Below, one piece after another: positions 18,996 to 27,795 of a stretch of DNA of 64,000 bases (the first letter of the stretch is position 1; each line of letters begins with the position of its first letter). This DNA is from Gammaproteobacteria bacterium (GTDB lineage: Bacteria > Pseudomonadota > Gammaproteobacteria > Steroidobacterales > Rariloculaceae). Made by a program: the position numbers and the translations under genes. The notes below the pieces were generated by a model, which was not told where the DNA came from, searched no databases, and worked only from the letters and a program-made list of their open reading frames with translations. The DNA is taken from contig JAJDVG010000006.1 of NCBI GenBank assembly GCA_022826245.1, positions 5,001 through 69,000 of the forward strand, in the 5' to 3' direction.

Positions 18996-19913
18996 ATGAG
19001 CTTGTCAGGGCCGAAGTCCGCTCAGGCAACGACGAGCGTCTCCGACCGTCTCGGTTCGACGCTCTTTCTCGCGGCGCTTGCCCATGGGGTCGTGATCCTG
19101 GGCGTCACGTTCGCGGGCGATTCCCCGCCCGACAGCGAGCCCTTGCCGTCGCTGCGCGTGACACTGCTCAACGACAACCGCGAAACCGAACGCGAGCCTG
19201 AAGATGCCGAGTTTCTCGCCGAACGCAGCCGGCGCGGCGCCGGCCCCGAGGAGGAGGGGCTGCGGATCACGACGACGCTGTCCTCGGACGATCCGGAAAT
19301 GCGATTCGGCGAGCCGCTGGTCACGGATCTGAGCGACGCCGCGCCGGATGCCGCGAGCGAACAGCCCGAGCAGCTCCTGGCCCGCAGCCGGTCCGACGCC
19401 GCGACTCGCGCGCCACCGGAGCTGGACGGCGATTCGGCCAGCACGCCGACGCAGGCGGCAGCGCAGATCCTGCCGACGGACCGCCGCACCCTGGCCGCCG
19501 AGATCGACGTCGAGGCGCGCGTTCCGCGCAGCGCCGACGACGAGGGGGCTGCAAGCCCGGCGACGCGAGAGTCGGCCCTCGCGGCCTATCTCGTCGACTG
19601 GAGGCGGCGTGTCGAACGTATCGGCACGGGCAATTTCCCGCGACGATTGCTGGCACAGGGCCGCGAACTCGGCAATCCCACGCTCGAAGTCACGCTCGCG
19701 GCCGACGGGCAGCTCGAGCAGGTCGTCGTCAGGCGTTCCTCCGGCGACGCGCAGCTCGATCAGGCGGCGCTGGCGATCCTGCGCCGCGCCGCGCCGTTCG
19801 AACCGTTGCCGGCCAGCATCCGCGCCGAATACGACGTGCTGAGATTCGCCTACGATTGGGAGTTCTCGCCTAGCCGTGAGCCCGCGACCGAAGGGTTGCC
19901 GCTGCCGCAATGA
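18996..19913 (+). CDS. TonB family energy transducer-like protein
   Basis: 305 residues with one membrane segment near the N-terminus (TLFLAALAHGVVILGVTF), a long acidic and Ala/Pro-rich periplasmic linker (about residues 45-200) and a C-terminal TonB domain (NPTLEVTLAADGQLEQVVVRRSSGDAQLDQAALAILRRAAPFEPLP). TonB passes inner-membrane proton-motive energy to outer-membrane receptors. The linker is acidic rather than the usual Pro-Lys/Pro-Glu repeats, and no exbB/exbD is nearby, so it is probably a TonB paralogue. It starts two bases after apbE behind a GAGGG site. Confidence 0.85.
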   Translation: MSLSGPKSAQATTSVSDRLGSTLFLAALAHGVVILGVTFAGDSPPDSEPLPSLRVTLLNDNRETEREPEDAEFLAERSRRGAGPEEEGLRITTTLSSDDPEMRFGEPLVTDLSDAAPDAASEQPEQLLARSRSDAATRAPPELDGDSASTPTQAAAQILPTDRRTLAAEIDVEARVPRSADDEGAASPATRESALAAYLVDWRRRVERIGTGNFPRRLLAQGRELGNPTLEVTLAADGQLEQVVVRRSSGDAQLDQAALAILRRAAPFEPLPASIRAEYDVLRFAYDWEFSPSREPATEGLPLPQ

Positions 19914-19972
19914 CGGCGGTGGTCGGTGGCCGATCCGGCGCGGCAAGGCCGACGCTGAGACTCGCGGTACGA

Positions 19973-20001
19973 TAGAATGGCGCCGGGTTCATAGGAACCC
20001 G
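19973..20001 (+). promoter_or_regulatory. Candidate promoter -10 and 5' hairpin before yqgE
   Basis: TAGAAT (19973-19978), within GATAGAAT, could be a -10 box; no good -35 is visible. It is followed by the hairpin CGGGTTC (19984-19990)-ATAG-GAACCCG (19995-20001), which would sit at the extreme 5' end of the yqgE mRNA and could protect it from 5' decay. Speculative. Confidence 0.3.
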
Positions 20002-20019
20002 CCGACGCACCGAGACGAA

Positions 20020-20574
20020 ATGCGGTCATTGCAGGACCATTTCCTGATCGCCATGCCGGCGATGGGAGACCCCAATTTCAACGAGACCGTGACGTACCTC
20101 TGCAAGCACGATGACGAGGGCGCGCTCGGCATCGTGATCAACCGGCAGACGGACATGGCGCTCGGCGACATCTTCGCGCAACTCTCGCTCGACATGCCGG
20201 ACCCGGAGCAGGCGCAGCAGCGCGTACTCTCCGGCGGCCCGGTGCAGCCCGACCGCGGCTTTGTCCTGCATCAGGGCGCGGACGGTTTCGAGTCGACGTT
20301 CAATCCGGAAGCGCCGGTCAAGGTCACGGTTTCGCTCGACATACTCTCTGCCATGGCGCGCGGCGAGGGACCTGCACCGGCCGTCGTGGCACTGGGTTAC
20401 GCGGGTTGGGGCGCGGGTCAACTGGAATCGGAACTGGCCGCAAATGCCTGGCTCAGTACGCCGGCCGATGCGACGATCATCTTCAATACGCCGATCGAAC
20501 AACGCTGGAGCGCGGCGGCGGGTCTGCTCGGCATCGACATTCACCAGATCGCGAACTATGCCGGACGTGCCTGA
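20020..20574 (+). CDS. YqgE/AlgH family protein
   Basis: 184 residues of the UPF0301 family: LQDHFLIAMPAMGDPNFNETVTYLCKHDDEGALGIVINR at the N-terminus, VLSGGPVQPDRGFVLH and the C-terminal ALGYAGWGAGQLESELAANAWL are all family signatures. The biochemical role is unresolved; AlgH was first described as an alginate regulator in Pseudomonas. It lies directly before ruvX, with the two genes overlapping as TGATG, as in most gammaproteobacteria. Confidence 0.92.
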   Translation: MRSLQDHFLIAMPAMGDPNFNETVTYLCKHDDEGALGIVINRQTDMALGDIFAQLSLDMPDPEQAQQRVLSGGPVQPDRGFVLHQGADGFESTFNPEAPVKVTVSLDILSAMARGEGPAPAVVALGYAGWGAGQLESELAANAWLSTPADATIIFNTPIEQRWSAAAGLLGIDIHQIANYAGRA

Positions 20575-21044
20575 TGGGGGCGCGTGCGGTATCGGGCACG
20601 GGCGACGGCCAGGTGCTGCTCGCGTTTGACTATGGCATACGCCGAATCGGCGTCGCATCCGGCAATCTGCTGACCCGCACGGCCTCGCCGCTCACGACGC
20701 TCGGCGTGGGCCGCGAGCTGCCGTGGCCCGAAATCGACAGCCTGATCGAGGAGTGGCGACCCGGCCGGCTCGTCGTCGGCATGCCGCCGCACGACGGCGC
20801 GGCGCAGGTCGCCCAACGCGTGCGCGCGTTCGTCGCCGAGCTTCGCGAGCGCTATGCACTTGAAGTCGAGACGATCGACGAATCGCTGACATCGCGCGCG
20901 GCATACGCGACGCTGACCGAACAGCGCCGCTCCGGACTGGCGCAGGGACGCATCGGCAAGGAGCGGCTCGACCGCCACGCGGCTTGCCTGATCGCGGAGC
21001 AATGGCTTGGCGAACCGGAACATGAGCTTCGAGCAGATCAATAG
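20574..21044 (+). CDS. ruvX: RuvX/YqgF RNase H-like Holliday junction resolvase
   Basis: 156-residue RNase H-fold protein, implicated in processing of 16S pre-rRNA 5' ends and Holliday-junction DNA. Catalytic acidic motifs: LAFDYGIRRIGVASGN, VVGMPPHDG and the ETIDESLTSRAA segment, with a final Asp in ERLDRHAACLI. ATG 20574 overlaps the yqgE stop by one base. The end overlaps the start of pyrB by 23 bases. Confidence 0.92.
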   Translation: MGARAVSGTGDGQVLLAFDYGIRRIGVASGNLLTRTASPLTTLGVGRELPWPEIDSLIEEWRPGRLVVGMPPHDGAAQVAQRVRAFVAELRERYALEVETIDESLTSRAAYATLTEQRRSGLAQGRIGKERLDRHAACLIAEQWLGEPEHELRADQ

Positions 21045-21999
21045 TTTCGGCAATCTCAGGCACCTGATCACGCTCGACGGCCTGCCGAGGAGCCAGGTCG
21101 AGCTGATCCTCGAGCGCGCCCGCCGCTACCTGACGCCGGTCGGTACGCCGCCGCCGCGCGCCGCTACCTTGCGCGGCCAGACGGTCGCCAATCTGTTCTT
21201 CGAGGCCAGCACGCGGACTCGCGCCTCGTTCGAACTCGCGGCCAAGAGGCTCAGCGCGGACGTGCTCAATCTCGATGTCAACATGTCGTCGCGCGCCAAG
21301 GGCGAGGGCATCAAGGATACGATCTTCACGCTCGAGGCCATGCAGGTGGATATCTTCGTCGTGCGCGACGCGGGGCCCGGCATCCCGGCGATGATCGCGC
21401 GCCAGGTCGAGCCTCACGTGTGCGTGCTCAATGCCGGCGAGGCGGACATCTCCCATCCGACCCAGGGACTGCTCGACCTCCTGACGATCGTGCTGCACAA
21501 GGGGGATCCGGCGCAGCTCACCGTCGCGATCGTGGGCGACATACGCCACTCGCGCGTCGCGCGGTCGGCTTTTCGGGCGCTTCAGACGTACGAGGTCGGC
21601 GAGTTCAGGCTCGTGGGGCCTGCCGAGTTGCTGCCCGACGACGACGAGTTTCCCGGCGCCGTGAGGGCGACAGACCTCGCCGACGGGATCGCAGGCGCCG
21701 ACGTCGTCATGGCACTGCGCCTGCAGAAGGAGCGTTTCGCGCAACTGAGCGAGATTCCGGATCCGCAGGAGTACTTTCGCCGCTACGGGCTGACCGAACA
21801 CAGATTCGCCGCCGCGAAGCCCGACGCCATCGTCATGCATCCGGGACCCATGAACCGTGGCGTCGAGATCGAGGGCGCAGTCGCCGACGGTCCCCGATCC
21901 GTCATCCGGGAGCAGGTGACCAACGGTCTGGCGATCCGGATGGGGGTGCTCGATCTCGTTCACGACCACGTCCGCCGCGCGCGCGGAGAGCACGAATGA
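21022..21999 (+). CDS. pyrB: Aspartate carbamoyltransferase catalytic chain
   Basis: Forms carbamoyl aspartate from aspartate and carbamoyl phosphate in pyrimidine synthesis. 325 residues. FFEASTRTRASFELAAKRL is the carbamoyl-phosphate site; NMSSRAKGEGIKDT, HPTQGLLDLLTI, VGDIRHSRVARS and VMHPGPMNRGVEI follow. ATG 21022 gives MSFEQINSFGNLRHL; an ATG at 21007 is deeper in ruvX. The usual gammaproteobacterial pyrR between ruvX and pyrB is absent, and no dihydroorotase-like gene follows; instead a pyrK homologue does. Confidence 0.94.
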   Translation: MSFEQINSFGNLRHLITLDGLPRSQVELILERARRYLTPVGTPPPRAATLRGQTVANLFFEASTRTRASFELAAKRLSADVLNLDVNMSSRAKGEGIKDTIFTLEAMQVDIFVVRDAGPGIPAMIARQVEPHVCVLNAGEADISHPTQGLLDLLTIVLHKGDPAQLTVAIVGDIRHSRVARSAFRALQTYEVGEFRLVGPAELLPDDDEFPGAVRATDLADGIAGADVVMALRLQKERFAQLSEIPDPQEYFRRYGLTEHRFAAAKPDAIVMHPGPMNRGVEIEGAVADGPRSVIREQVTNGLAIRMGVLDLVHDHVRRARGEHE

Positions 22000-22000
22000 T

Positions 22001-22942
22001 GTGCGCTATCTGGATACCGACGGCTATCCGTGGCCGTCGCGCACGCGGAGAATACCGCTGACGATACGCGGCACAATCTTTCTCGAGGAGGCGGAAATCC
22101 TCGAACATCGGGCGTATCCGGCCGAGCAATACATCGTTACCGTGAGTGCGCCCGAGGCGGCGCGGCACGCGACCCCGGGCAGTTTCGCGCATATCCGCTG
22201 CGACCCGGGCATACCGCTCAGGCGCCCGCTCTCGATCATGCGGGCAGAGCGCGCCTCGGGCAGGCTCCAGTTCCTCTACAAGCCGGTCGGCGCGGGGCTT
22301 GCGGCGCTCGCGACGCGCGAACCCGGCGAGCGGATCAGCGTCCTTGCGCCGATAGGCCGGGGATTCGAGCCGGATCCGGCGCGGCCCAGGATCCTCGCGG
22401 TCGGCGGCGGCGTGGGCATTCCACCGATCGTCTTCCTGGCCGAGGATCTCAGGGAACGAGCGGGGCTCGAACTCATGGTGATGATGGGCTCCGAAGTCCC
22501 GTTTCCGTTCGATCTGGTTCCCGCAACGCGGGCCATCGACGGCGTCCCCGAAACCGCATCGCAGTCGCTCGCGCTGTTCGAGCAGTGGGGCATCGAATCG
22601 CGGCTCGCGAGCGGGGCGGGGCTTGCCGGCTGCTTCGACGGATTCGTCACCGACCTCGCCAATGGATGGCTACGGGCGAGCACGAAGCAGGAACTCGCAA
22701 GGACGCAGATCGTGTCCTGCGGTCCGGAGCCGATGCTGCGCGCGACCGCCGAGCTTGCATACGCGTACGATCTGCCGTGCCAGGTTGCCGTCGAGGAGTA
22801 CATGGCCTGCGGCGTGGGCGGCTGCGCCGGGTGCACTCTGGAGGTGCACGGCGCCAACGGCGCGGCGATGAAACGCGTCTGCGTCGACGGCCCGGTCTTC
22901 GATGTGCGTTCGATCTACGCGAAGCCGTCGATCGGCAGCTAG
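22001..22942 (+). CDS. pyrK: PyrK-type dihydroorotate dehydrogenase electron-transfer subunit
   Basis: 313 residues. FAD-binding segment RRPLSIMRAE, NAD-binding ILAVGGGVGIPPIVFLAEDLRER, and a C-terminal 2Fe-2S motif with four cysteines (MACGVGGCAGCTLEVHG and, later, RVCVDGPVF). In class 1B systems PyrK passes electrons from dihydroorotate, via the catalytic PyrDB, to NAD+. GTG 22001 starts one base after the pyrB stop. The first 25 residues are not typical of PyrK. A PyrK-like oxidoreductase of other function is possible because no pyrD is adjacent, but the link to pyrB supports pyrimidine synthesis. Confidence 0.85.
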   Translation: MRYLDTDGYPWPSRTRRIPLTIRGTIFLEEAEILEHRAYPAEQYIVTVSAPEAARHATPGSFAHIRCDPGIPLRRPLSIMRAERASGRLQFLYKPVGAGLAALATREPGERISVLAPIGRGFEPDPARPRILAVGGGVGIPPIVFLAEDLRERAGLELMVMMGSEVPFPFDLVPATRAIDGVPETASQSLALFEQWGIESRLASGAGLAGCFDGFVTDLANGWLRASTKQELARTQIVSCGPEPMLRATAELAYAYDLPCQVAVEEYMACGVGGCAGCTLEVHGANGAAMKRVCVDGPVFDVRSIYAKPSIGS

Positions 22943-23982
22943 AAGCGCTGTTTGTCGACGGCCCGAAAGCGGGCTTCCTCCCGGCTCACGAGCCCGTTCC
23001 TGACGAGTTCGCCGAGACTCTGGTCGAGCGTTCGCATGCCGTGCGCCTGCCCCGTCTGGATGGCCGAGTACATCTGCGCGAGCTTGCCCTCGCGAATCAG
23101 ATTGCGAATCGCAGGCGTGCCGATCATGATCTCGTGCGCCGCCACGCGGCCTCCGCCCGTCTTCCCGAGCAGCGTCTGCGCTATCACGGCGCGCAGCGAC
23201 TCCGAAAGCATGCCGCGCACCATCTCCTTCTCGGCCGCGGGAAACACGTCGACGACGCGGTCGATCGTTTTTGCCGCCGAACTCGTGTGCAGCGTCGCGA
23301 ACACGAGATGGCCCGTTTCCGCGGCGGTGAGCGCGAGCCGGATCGTTTCGAGATCGCGCATCTCCCCGACGAGCACGATGTCCGGATCCTCGCGCAGCGC
23401 CGACCGCAGAGCCGCGCCGAAGCCGAGCGTGTCGCGGTGGACCTCGCGCTGGTTCACGAGGCAGTTCCGGCTCTCATGCAGGAATTCGATCGGATCCTCG
23501 ATCGTGATGATGTGATTCGCGCGGCTGCGGTTGATGTGGTCGATCATCGCGGCGAGTGTCGTGGACTTGCCGGAGCCGGTGGGCCCCGTCACGAGCACGA
23601 GGCCGCGCGCGTGCGTCGCAATCTCCCTGAAAATCGGCGGCGCGGCGAGCTCGTCGAGCGTCGGGATAACCGTGGGGATCGTGCGCAAGACGGCGGCGCA
23701 GCCGCGATTCTGACTGAACACGTTGACCCTGAAGCGCGCAAGTTCGGCAATCTCGAACGAAAAGTCGGTTTCGAGCCGTGTCTCGAAGTCCTTGCGCTGT
23801 TTGTCGTTCATTATGCCGTGCACCATACTGTGCACGGCGTCGTGCGTGAGCCTCGGCATATCGATGCGCGTGACCTCGCCGTCGACGCGGATCATCGGCG
23901 CGACGCCGGCCGAGAGGTGCAGGTCCGAGGCGTTGCGCGCAACGGCAAGCGCGAGCAACTGAGCGAGATCGACGGTCGGCAT
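22939..23982 (-). CDS. pilT: Type IV pilus retraction ATPase PilT
   Basis: Hexameric secretion-family ATPase that depolymerises the type IV pilus for twitching. 347 residues: SDLHLSAGVAPMIRVDGEV, Walker A GPTGSGKSTTLAAM, Asp box TIEDPIEFLH, Walker B DPDIVLVGEMRDLETI, His box HLVFATLHTSSAAKTIDRVVDVFP and the C-terminal AIRNLIREGK motif of PilT. GCAAGGAGTGTC precedes the ATG. It is divergent from yggS, the usual gammaproteobacterial layout. Its 3' end overlaps pyrK by four bases. No pilU follows. Confidence 0.95.
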   Translation of the reverse strand: MPTVDLAQLLALAVARNASDLHLSAGVAPMIRVDGEVTRIDMPRLTHDAVHSMVHGIMNDKQRKDFETRLETDFSFEIAELARFRVNVFSQNRGCAAVLRTIPTVIPTLDELAAPPIFREIATHARGLVLVTGPTGSGKSTTLAAMIDHINRSRANHIITIEDPIEFLHESRNCLVNQREVHRDTLGFGAALRSALREDPDIVLVGEMRDLETIRLALTAAETGHLVFATLHTSSAAKTIDRVVDVFPAAEKEMVRGMLSESLRAVIAQTLLGKTGGGRVAAHEIMIGTPAIRNLIREGKLAQMYSAIQTGQAHGMRTLDQSLGELVRNGLVSREEARFRAVDKQRF

Positions 23983-24062
23983 GACACTCCTTGCGCAGAC
24001 ACCGGCGCGGCAGCGTTCCGGTACAGGATGACGGCAGTCTAGAGCGGGGTCGGCGCGAGGTC

Positions 24063-24758
24063 GTGACTCGAATCCGGGACGATCTGGGCGAAATTCAGGC
24101 GCGCGTCGCCAACGCGCTCACGGCCGCTTCGCGCGACGGCGAGAAGGTCATCGTCCTCGCGGTCAGCAAGCAGCAGTCGGCCGACGCCATCGAGGCGGCC
24201 CGTCAGGCCGGGCAAAGGCACTTCGGCGAGAACTACGTCCAGGACGCGCTCGCCAAGATGGACCGGCTCACGGGGCTCGACATCGAGTGGCACTTCATCG
24301 GCCGCATCCAGTCGAACAAGACGCGGCCGATCGCGGAGCGGTTCGGCTGGGTGCACACCGTGGATCGGGCGCGGATCGCGTTGCGCCTGAACGAGCACAG
24401 ACCCGCGTCGCTGCCGCCGCTCAGGGTGTTCATCCAGGTCAACCAGGCCGGCGAGTCGCAGAAGGCCGGCATCGACCCGACCGGAGTCGAGACGCTTGCG
24501 AGGCTGATTCACGCACAGCCGCGGCTCAAGCTTGCCGGCCTCATGACACTGCCGCCCGCGGCCGACCCTCCCGACGGTAACGCGGTGTATTTTCACCGTT
24601 TGCGCGAGCTCCTCGAGCGTCTGCGCGCACGCGGTATCGAGATGGATTCGCTGTCGATGGGGATGTCGGCCGATTTCGAAACCGCGATCGCCTGCGGTTC
24701 GACCTGCGTGCGTATCGGCACGGCGATCTTCGGTTCGCGCCGGGACAACCCGGGCTAG
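24063..24758 (+). CDS. yggS: YggS family pyridoxal phosphate homeostasis protein
   Basis: 231-residue PLP-binding TIM-barrel protein (PLPBP/PROSC family) with no known catalytic reaction; it buffers cellular PLP. Seen: VIVLAVSKQQSADAIEAARQAGQRHFGENYVQDALAKM (PLP lysine in AVSK), IEWHFIGRIQSNKTRPIAE, LSMGMSADFETAIACGSTCVRIGTAIFG. GTG 24063 has GAGG close upstream. proC, which usually lies between yggS and yggT, is missing here. A hairpin AACGCC-AACA-GGCGTT (24784-24799) lies in the gap to yggT but lacks a T run. Confidence 0.93.
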   Translation: MTRIRDDLGEIQARVANALTAASRDGEKVIVLAVSKQQSADAIEAARQAGQRHFGENYVQDALAKMDRLTGLDIEWHFIGRIQSNKTRPIAERFGWVHTVDRARIALRLNEHRPASLPPLRVFIQVNQAGESQKAGIDPTGVETLARLIHAQPRLKLAGLMTLPPAADPPDGNAVYFHRLRELLERLRARGIEMDSLSMGMSADFETAIACGSTCVRIGTAIFGSRRDNPG

Positions 24759-24860
24759 ACCGAAGCCCCTCGGCTCAGCCTTTAACGCCAACAGGCGTTC
24801 ACGCCCGGCCGGCGGACTCGTGGTATCTTGCGGCGCTTGATTCCCGGCTCACGACCTGTC

Positions 24861-25418
24861 ATGCAGAATTCGCTGCTTTTCCTGCTCAAGACGCTCTCGG
24901 ATCTATACCTCGTTACGTTTGTCCTGAGACTCATACTGCAGCGCGTCGGGGCTGACTTTTACAACCCCGTTTCGCAGTTCGTGCTGCGGGTGACCAACCC
25001 GGTCGTCGCACGCGTCGGACGCATCGTGCCGACGATGCAGGGCATCGACCTGCCGACGCTCGTTGCATTGATCGCCCTGCAATGTCTCGTGACCTGGTTG
25101 TTGCTGGCGCTCGCAAACGTGATCTACAGCGGCGGTCAATTCGTTCAATACGTGTTCTTCCGGCTGATCAATCTAGCGCTCTGGCTGTACTCGATCTGCC
25201 TCATCGGCTACATCGTGCTGAGCTGGATCATGACGATCCAGTACAACAGCTCGCTGAGAGCGCTGCTCGGCGCGATCGACGAGATCGTCGCACCGGTGCT
25301 CCGGCCCGTCCGGCGCTTCCTGCCGACGATCGGCGGTCTGGATCTTTCGCCCATTCCCGTGTTCATCCTGATCCAGGCGATCGAGATCGCCCTGCCGCTG
25401 CCGGGCTTTCTTCGCTAG
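24861..25418 (+). CDS. yggT: YggT family integral membrane protein
   Basis: 185 residues with two YGGT units, each a pair of membrane helices: LYLVTFVLRLILQRVGADFYNPVSQFVLRVTNPV then VALIALQCLVTWLLLALANV, and LALWLYSICLIGYIVLSWI then PVFILIQAIEIALPL. NPV and APVLRPVRRFLP segments are family hallmarks. Linked in other bacteria to osmotic stress or envelope and division functions; no reaction known. It follows yggS without proC. ATG 24861 was chosen over an ATG 33 bases upstream because it starts directly before the first helix. Confidence 0.9.
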   Translation: MQNSLLFLLKTLSDLYLVTFVLRLILQRVGADFYNPVSQFVLRVTNPVVARVGRIVPTMQGIDLPTLVALIALQCLVTWLLLALANVIYSGGQFVQYVFFRLINLALWLYSICLIGYIVLSWIMTIQYNSSLRALLGAIDEIVAPVLRPVRRFLPTIGGLDLSPIPVFILIQAIEIALPLPGFLR

Positions 25419-25485
25419 CCGTGCGCAGCGACACGCCGCGCGGCAAATCGTTTATATTCGAGCGCGACAGGAACAGGGGGCGCGC

Positions 25486-25986
25486 ATGAACGGTCACTTA
25501 CGACTGCTGCCGGGAATATTCGGCGCACTGGCATTGCTTACCGGTTGCGAGCAGGCTGCGAATACGGCCGCGTCGACGGGTGACGACATCGAAGTCCTGC
25601 CAGCCACGGAATCGTCGCAGGCTTTCGGCGATTACGAACTGCATTTCAACGCGTTGGGAACGAATCAGCTCACGCCGGAAATCGCCGGCGAGTACGGCAT
25701 CGTCCGCAACCCCAACCGCGTCATGCTGACGCTGAGCATCCTCGACACCAGCGGCGGCGGGATCGGTTCCGCCGTATCGGGCAGCGTCGAGGCATCGGCA
25801 ATCAACCTGACCGGTCAGTTCAAGAACATCCCGGTCAGGGAAATCGATGAAGGCGACGCGATCTACTACATCGGCGAGACCACGGTCGCGGATACCGAAA
25901 CCCTGATCTTCACGGTGGATGTCACCCCGGCCGACGAGCCCGACCCGTTCACGGTGAGATTCCAGAAGCAGTTCTTCGTCGACTAG
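25486..25986 (+). CDS. DUF4426 family lipoprotein
   Basis: 166 residues. A lipoprotein signal (LLPGIFGALALLTGC, Cys at residue 21) is followed by a DUF4426 domain, recognised by FGDYELHFNALGTNQLTPEIAGEYGIVRNPNRVMLTLSIL and an Ig-like C-terminus. Its position after yggS-yggT is typical for gammaproteobacteria. Function unknown. A -10-like TATATT (25453-25458) lies in the short gap before it. Confidence 0.85.
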   Translation: MNGHLRLLPGIFGALALLTGCEQAANTAASTGDDIEVLPATESSQAFGDYELHFNALGTNQLTPEIAGEYGIVRNPNRVMLTLSILDTSGGGIGSAVSGSVEASAINLTGQFKNIPVREIDEGDAIYYIGETTVADTETLIFTVDVTPADEPDPFTVRFQKQFFVD

Positions 25987-26085
25987 ACAATCCCCGTTTC
26001 TCACCGGGTCGCGACGGCCGTGCCGGCGTCGGCCTCCGGGCGCGTCCCCGCGACGATATCGGAGGGATTCGGGAAGGGTGGGAAA

Positions 26086-26562
26086 CTAACCGGCTTGGAG
26101 CCCCGGCGTGGTCTGCCTGACCCTGTTGCGGATCCGGATCATGTCGCCGTGCGAGACGTAGAGCAGTCCCGCGACCTTGCGCACGAGATGGTCTTCATGC
26201 CTGTCGAGATGCAGATCGGCGAACGCGACGCGCCACAGCATTTCGATCACATGGTGTTTTTCACTGACGGTGAGCTGCTCGTGAAGCGTCCGCGTGAACG
26301 CCTGCAAGGACGCCGAGTGATCGGATTCCGCGCGAGCCTCCTCGACCAGCAGCGCAAGTTCCTCGTCGTCGAGCGCAAACGAGTTGCGTAACAGCGCGAC
26401 GATTTCCTCGTCTTCGGTCAGGTCCGTCTCGTAGTCGGCGCGGGCGACCTCGATGAGCAACAGCGCCGTCGCGAGCTGAATGCCGTGCTCACGCGATTCG
26501 GGAACCTGTTCGACCTGTCCGCTCAGGGCCGTATCGAACAGCTCGGTCAGGGCCTTCAGCAT
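26086..26562 (-). CDS. TerB-like tellurite resistance family protein
   Basis: 158 residues, all helical, matching the TerB fold: LATALLLIEVARADYETDLTEDEEIVALLRNSFALDDEE carries the acidic metal-site helix, and HVIEMLWRVAFADLHLDRHEDHLVRKVAGLLYVSHGDMIRIRNRV is the second conserved half. TerB-like proteins are small cytoplasmic proteins of unclear role; no other ter genes are present, so the name does not imply tellurite resistance. ATG 26562 overlaps the msrB stop by one base, indicating translational coupling. Confidence 0.85.
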   Translation of the reverse strand: MLKALTELFDTALSGQVEQVPESREHGIQLATALLLIEVARADYETDLTEDEEIVALLRNSFALDDEELALLVEEARAESDHSASLQAFTRTLHEQLTVSEKHHVIEMLWRVAFADLHLDRHEDHLVRKVAGLLYVSHGDMIRIRNRVRQTTPGLQAG

Positions 26563-26969
26563 CAGTTCGCTTCCGGGTCCTCGAAGTCGAGCGAGGCGGA
26601 GTTGATGCAGTAGCGTCGCCCGGTCGGTTCGGGGCCGTCGGCGAAGACGTGCCCGAGGTGCGCGCCGCAGCCGGCGCAACAGATCTCCTCGCGCACCATG
26701 CCGTGACTCGTGTCGCGCCTCGACGTGACCGCGGCGTCGGAGCTCGGCGCCCAGAAACTCGGCCAGCCGGTGCCCGAGTCGTACTTCTGCTCCGAGGAGA
26801 ACAGGCGATTGCCGCAGCAAACGCACAGGTATTCTCCGCGGTCCCTGCTGGCGTAATACGCGCCGGTGAACGGCGGCTCCGTGCCGCCTTCCTGGGTCAC
26901 GTGGTATTGCTGCGGGCTCAGTCTCTGCCGCAATTCACCGGCCTCGCCAGGCCGGGTTTTTTCCGCCAT
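26562..26969 (-). CDS. msrB: Peptide-methionine (R)-S-oxide reductase
   Basis: Reduces the R epimer of methionine sulfoxide in proteins. 135 residues with two zinc CxxC motifs (CVCC and CAGC), the substrate segment GTGWPSFW and the C-terminal RYCINSASLDF with the catalytic Cys. No signal peptide, so cytoplasmic. AAGGAG lies nine bases before the ATG. Overlaps the TerB-like gene, an uncommon pairing whose purpose is unknown. Confidence 0.94.
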   Translation of the reverse strand: MAEKTRPGEAGELRQRLSPQQYHVTQEGGTEPPFTGAYYASRDRGEYLCVCCGNRLFSSEQKYDSGTGWPSFWAPSSDAAVTSRRDTSHGMVREEICCAGCGAHLGHVFADGPEPTGRRYCINSASLDFEDPEAN

Positions 26970-27057
26970 CGAAATGCTCCTTGCAACTGTCGCCGGGACG
27001 TCCCGCCCGCCGCGACGCGGCTGAGGCGAAACGCCGAAATGTTATCGTATCGCGGTT

Positions 27058-27795
27058 GTGCACGAGATCATCGAGTTTCTCGACGTCTCCAAGCGCTTTG
27101 GCGACGTCGCCGTCTTCGAGCACCTCGATCTCGCCATCGGCACGGGGAGGGTCACGGCGCTCGTCGGCGCGAGCGGCAGCGGCAAGTCGACGCTCCTGCA
27201 GATGATCAACGGCGTGCTCGTGCCCGATGACGGCCGCGTCGAGGTTTTCGGCGATCCCGTGCCGGACGCGCACCATTCGGCTTTTCGCCGCCGGATCGGT
27301 TACGCCGTTCAGGGTACGGGACTGTTTCCGCACCTTCGCATCGACGCCAACATCGGCTTGCTCGGCAAGCTCGAGCGCTGGTCCGCACTGGAACTCGACG
27401 GCCGGATCGACGAGCTCATGACGCTCATGGACCTCGATCCCGAGCTCAGGAACCGCTATCCGCACGAACTCTCGGGCGGGCAACAGCAACGCGTCGGCAT
27501 ATGCCGCGCGATGCTGCTGCGCCCGGAGATCCTGCTGCTCGATGAGCCGTTCTCGGGCGTCGATCCGCTGACCCGCGATGAGATCCACGAGCGTTTCGGC
27601 GAACTCATGCGAGTGGAACCGGCCACGGTCGTGCTCGTCACGCACGACATGCACGAAGCGGTGCGCCTCGCCTCGGAACTCGTCGTGCTCGAAGCCGGGC
27701 GCGTGCTGCAGGCCGGCGGCGTCAACGAAGTCGTCGAGCAACCCGCCAATGCGGCCGTCGCCCGGCTGGTCGAGCGAGTGCACGGTGTCCATTAG
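27058..27795 (+). CDS. Osmoprotectant-type ABC transporter ATP-binding protein
   Basis: 245 residues; Walker [16 protein letters not shown]-loop region [11 protein letters not shown], signature [16 protein letters not shown], Walker [15 protein letters not shown] and the switch His in [10 protein letters not shown]. The sequence is of the OpuCA/proline-glycine betaine kind but lacks the C-terminal CBS domains found in many of these ATPases. GTG 27058 is the start. The next gene, the membrane and binding partner, overlaps its end, so the two make a complete importer for a compatible solute or a related quaternary amine. Confidence 0.88.
   Translation: MHEIIEFLDVSKRFGDVAVFEHLDLAIGTGRVTALVGASGSGKSTLLQMINGVLVPDDGRVEVFGDPVPDAHHSAFRRRIGYAVQGTGLFPHLRIDANIGLLGKLERWSALELDGRIDELMTLMDLDPELRNRYPHELSGGQQQRVGICRAMLLRPEILLLDEPFSGVDPLTRDEIHERFGELMRVEPATVVLVTHDMHEAVRLASELVVLEAGRVLQAGGVNEVVEQPANAAVARLVERVHGVH

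Noticed and set aside
24784-24799. AACGCC-AACA-GGCGTT hairpin as a terminator after yggS
   Set aside because: No T run follows on either strand; the stem is only six pairs.
26086-26562. TerB-like gene as evidence of a tellurite-resistance or phage-defence island
   Set aside because: No other ter genes or defence genes are near; it is coupled to msrB.
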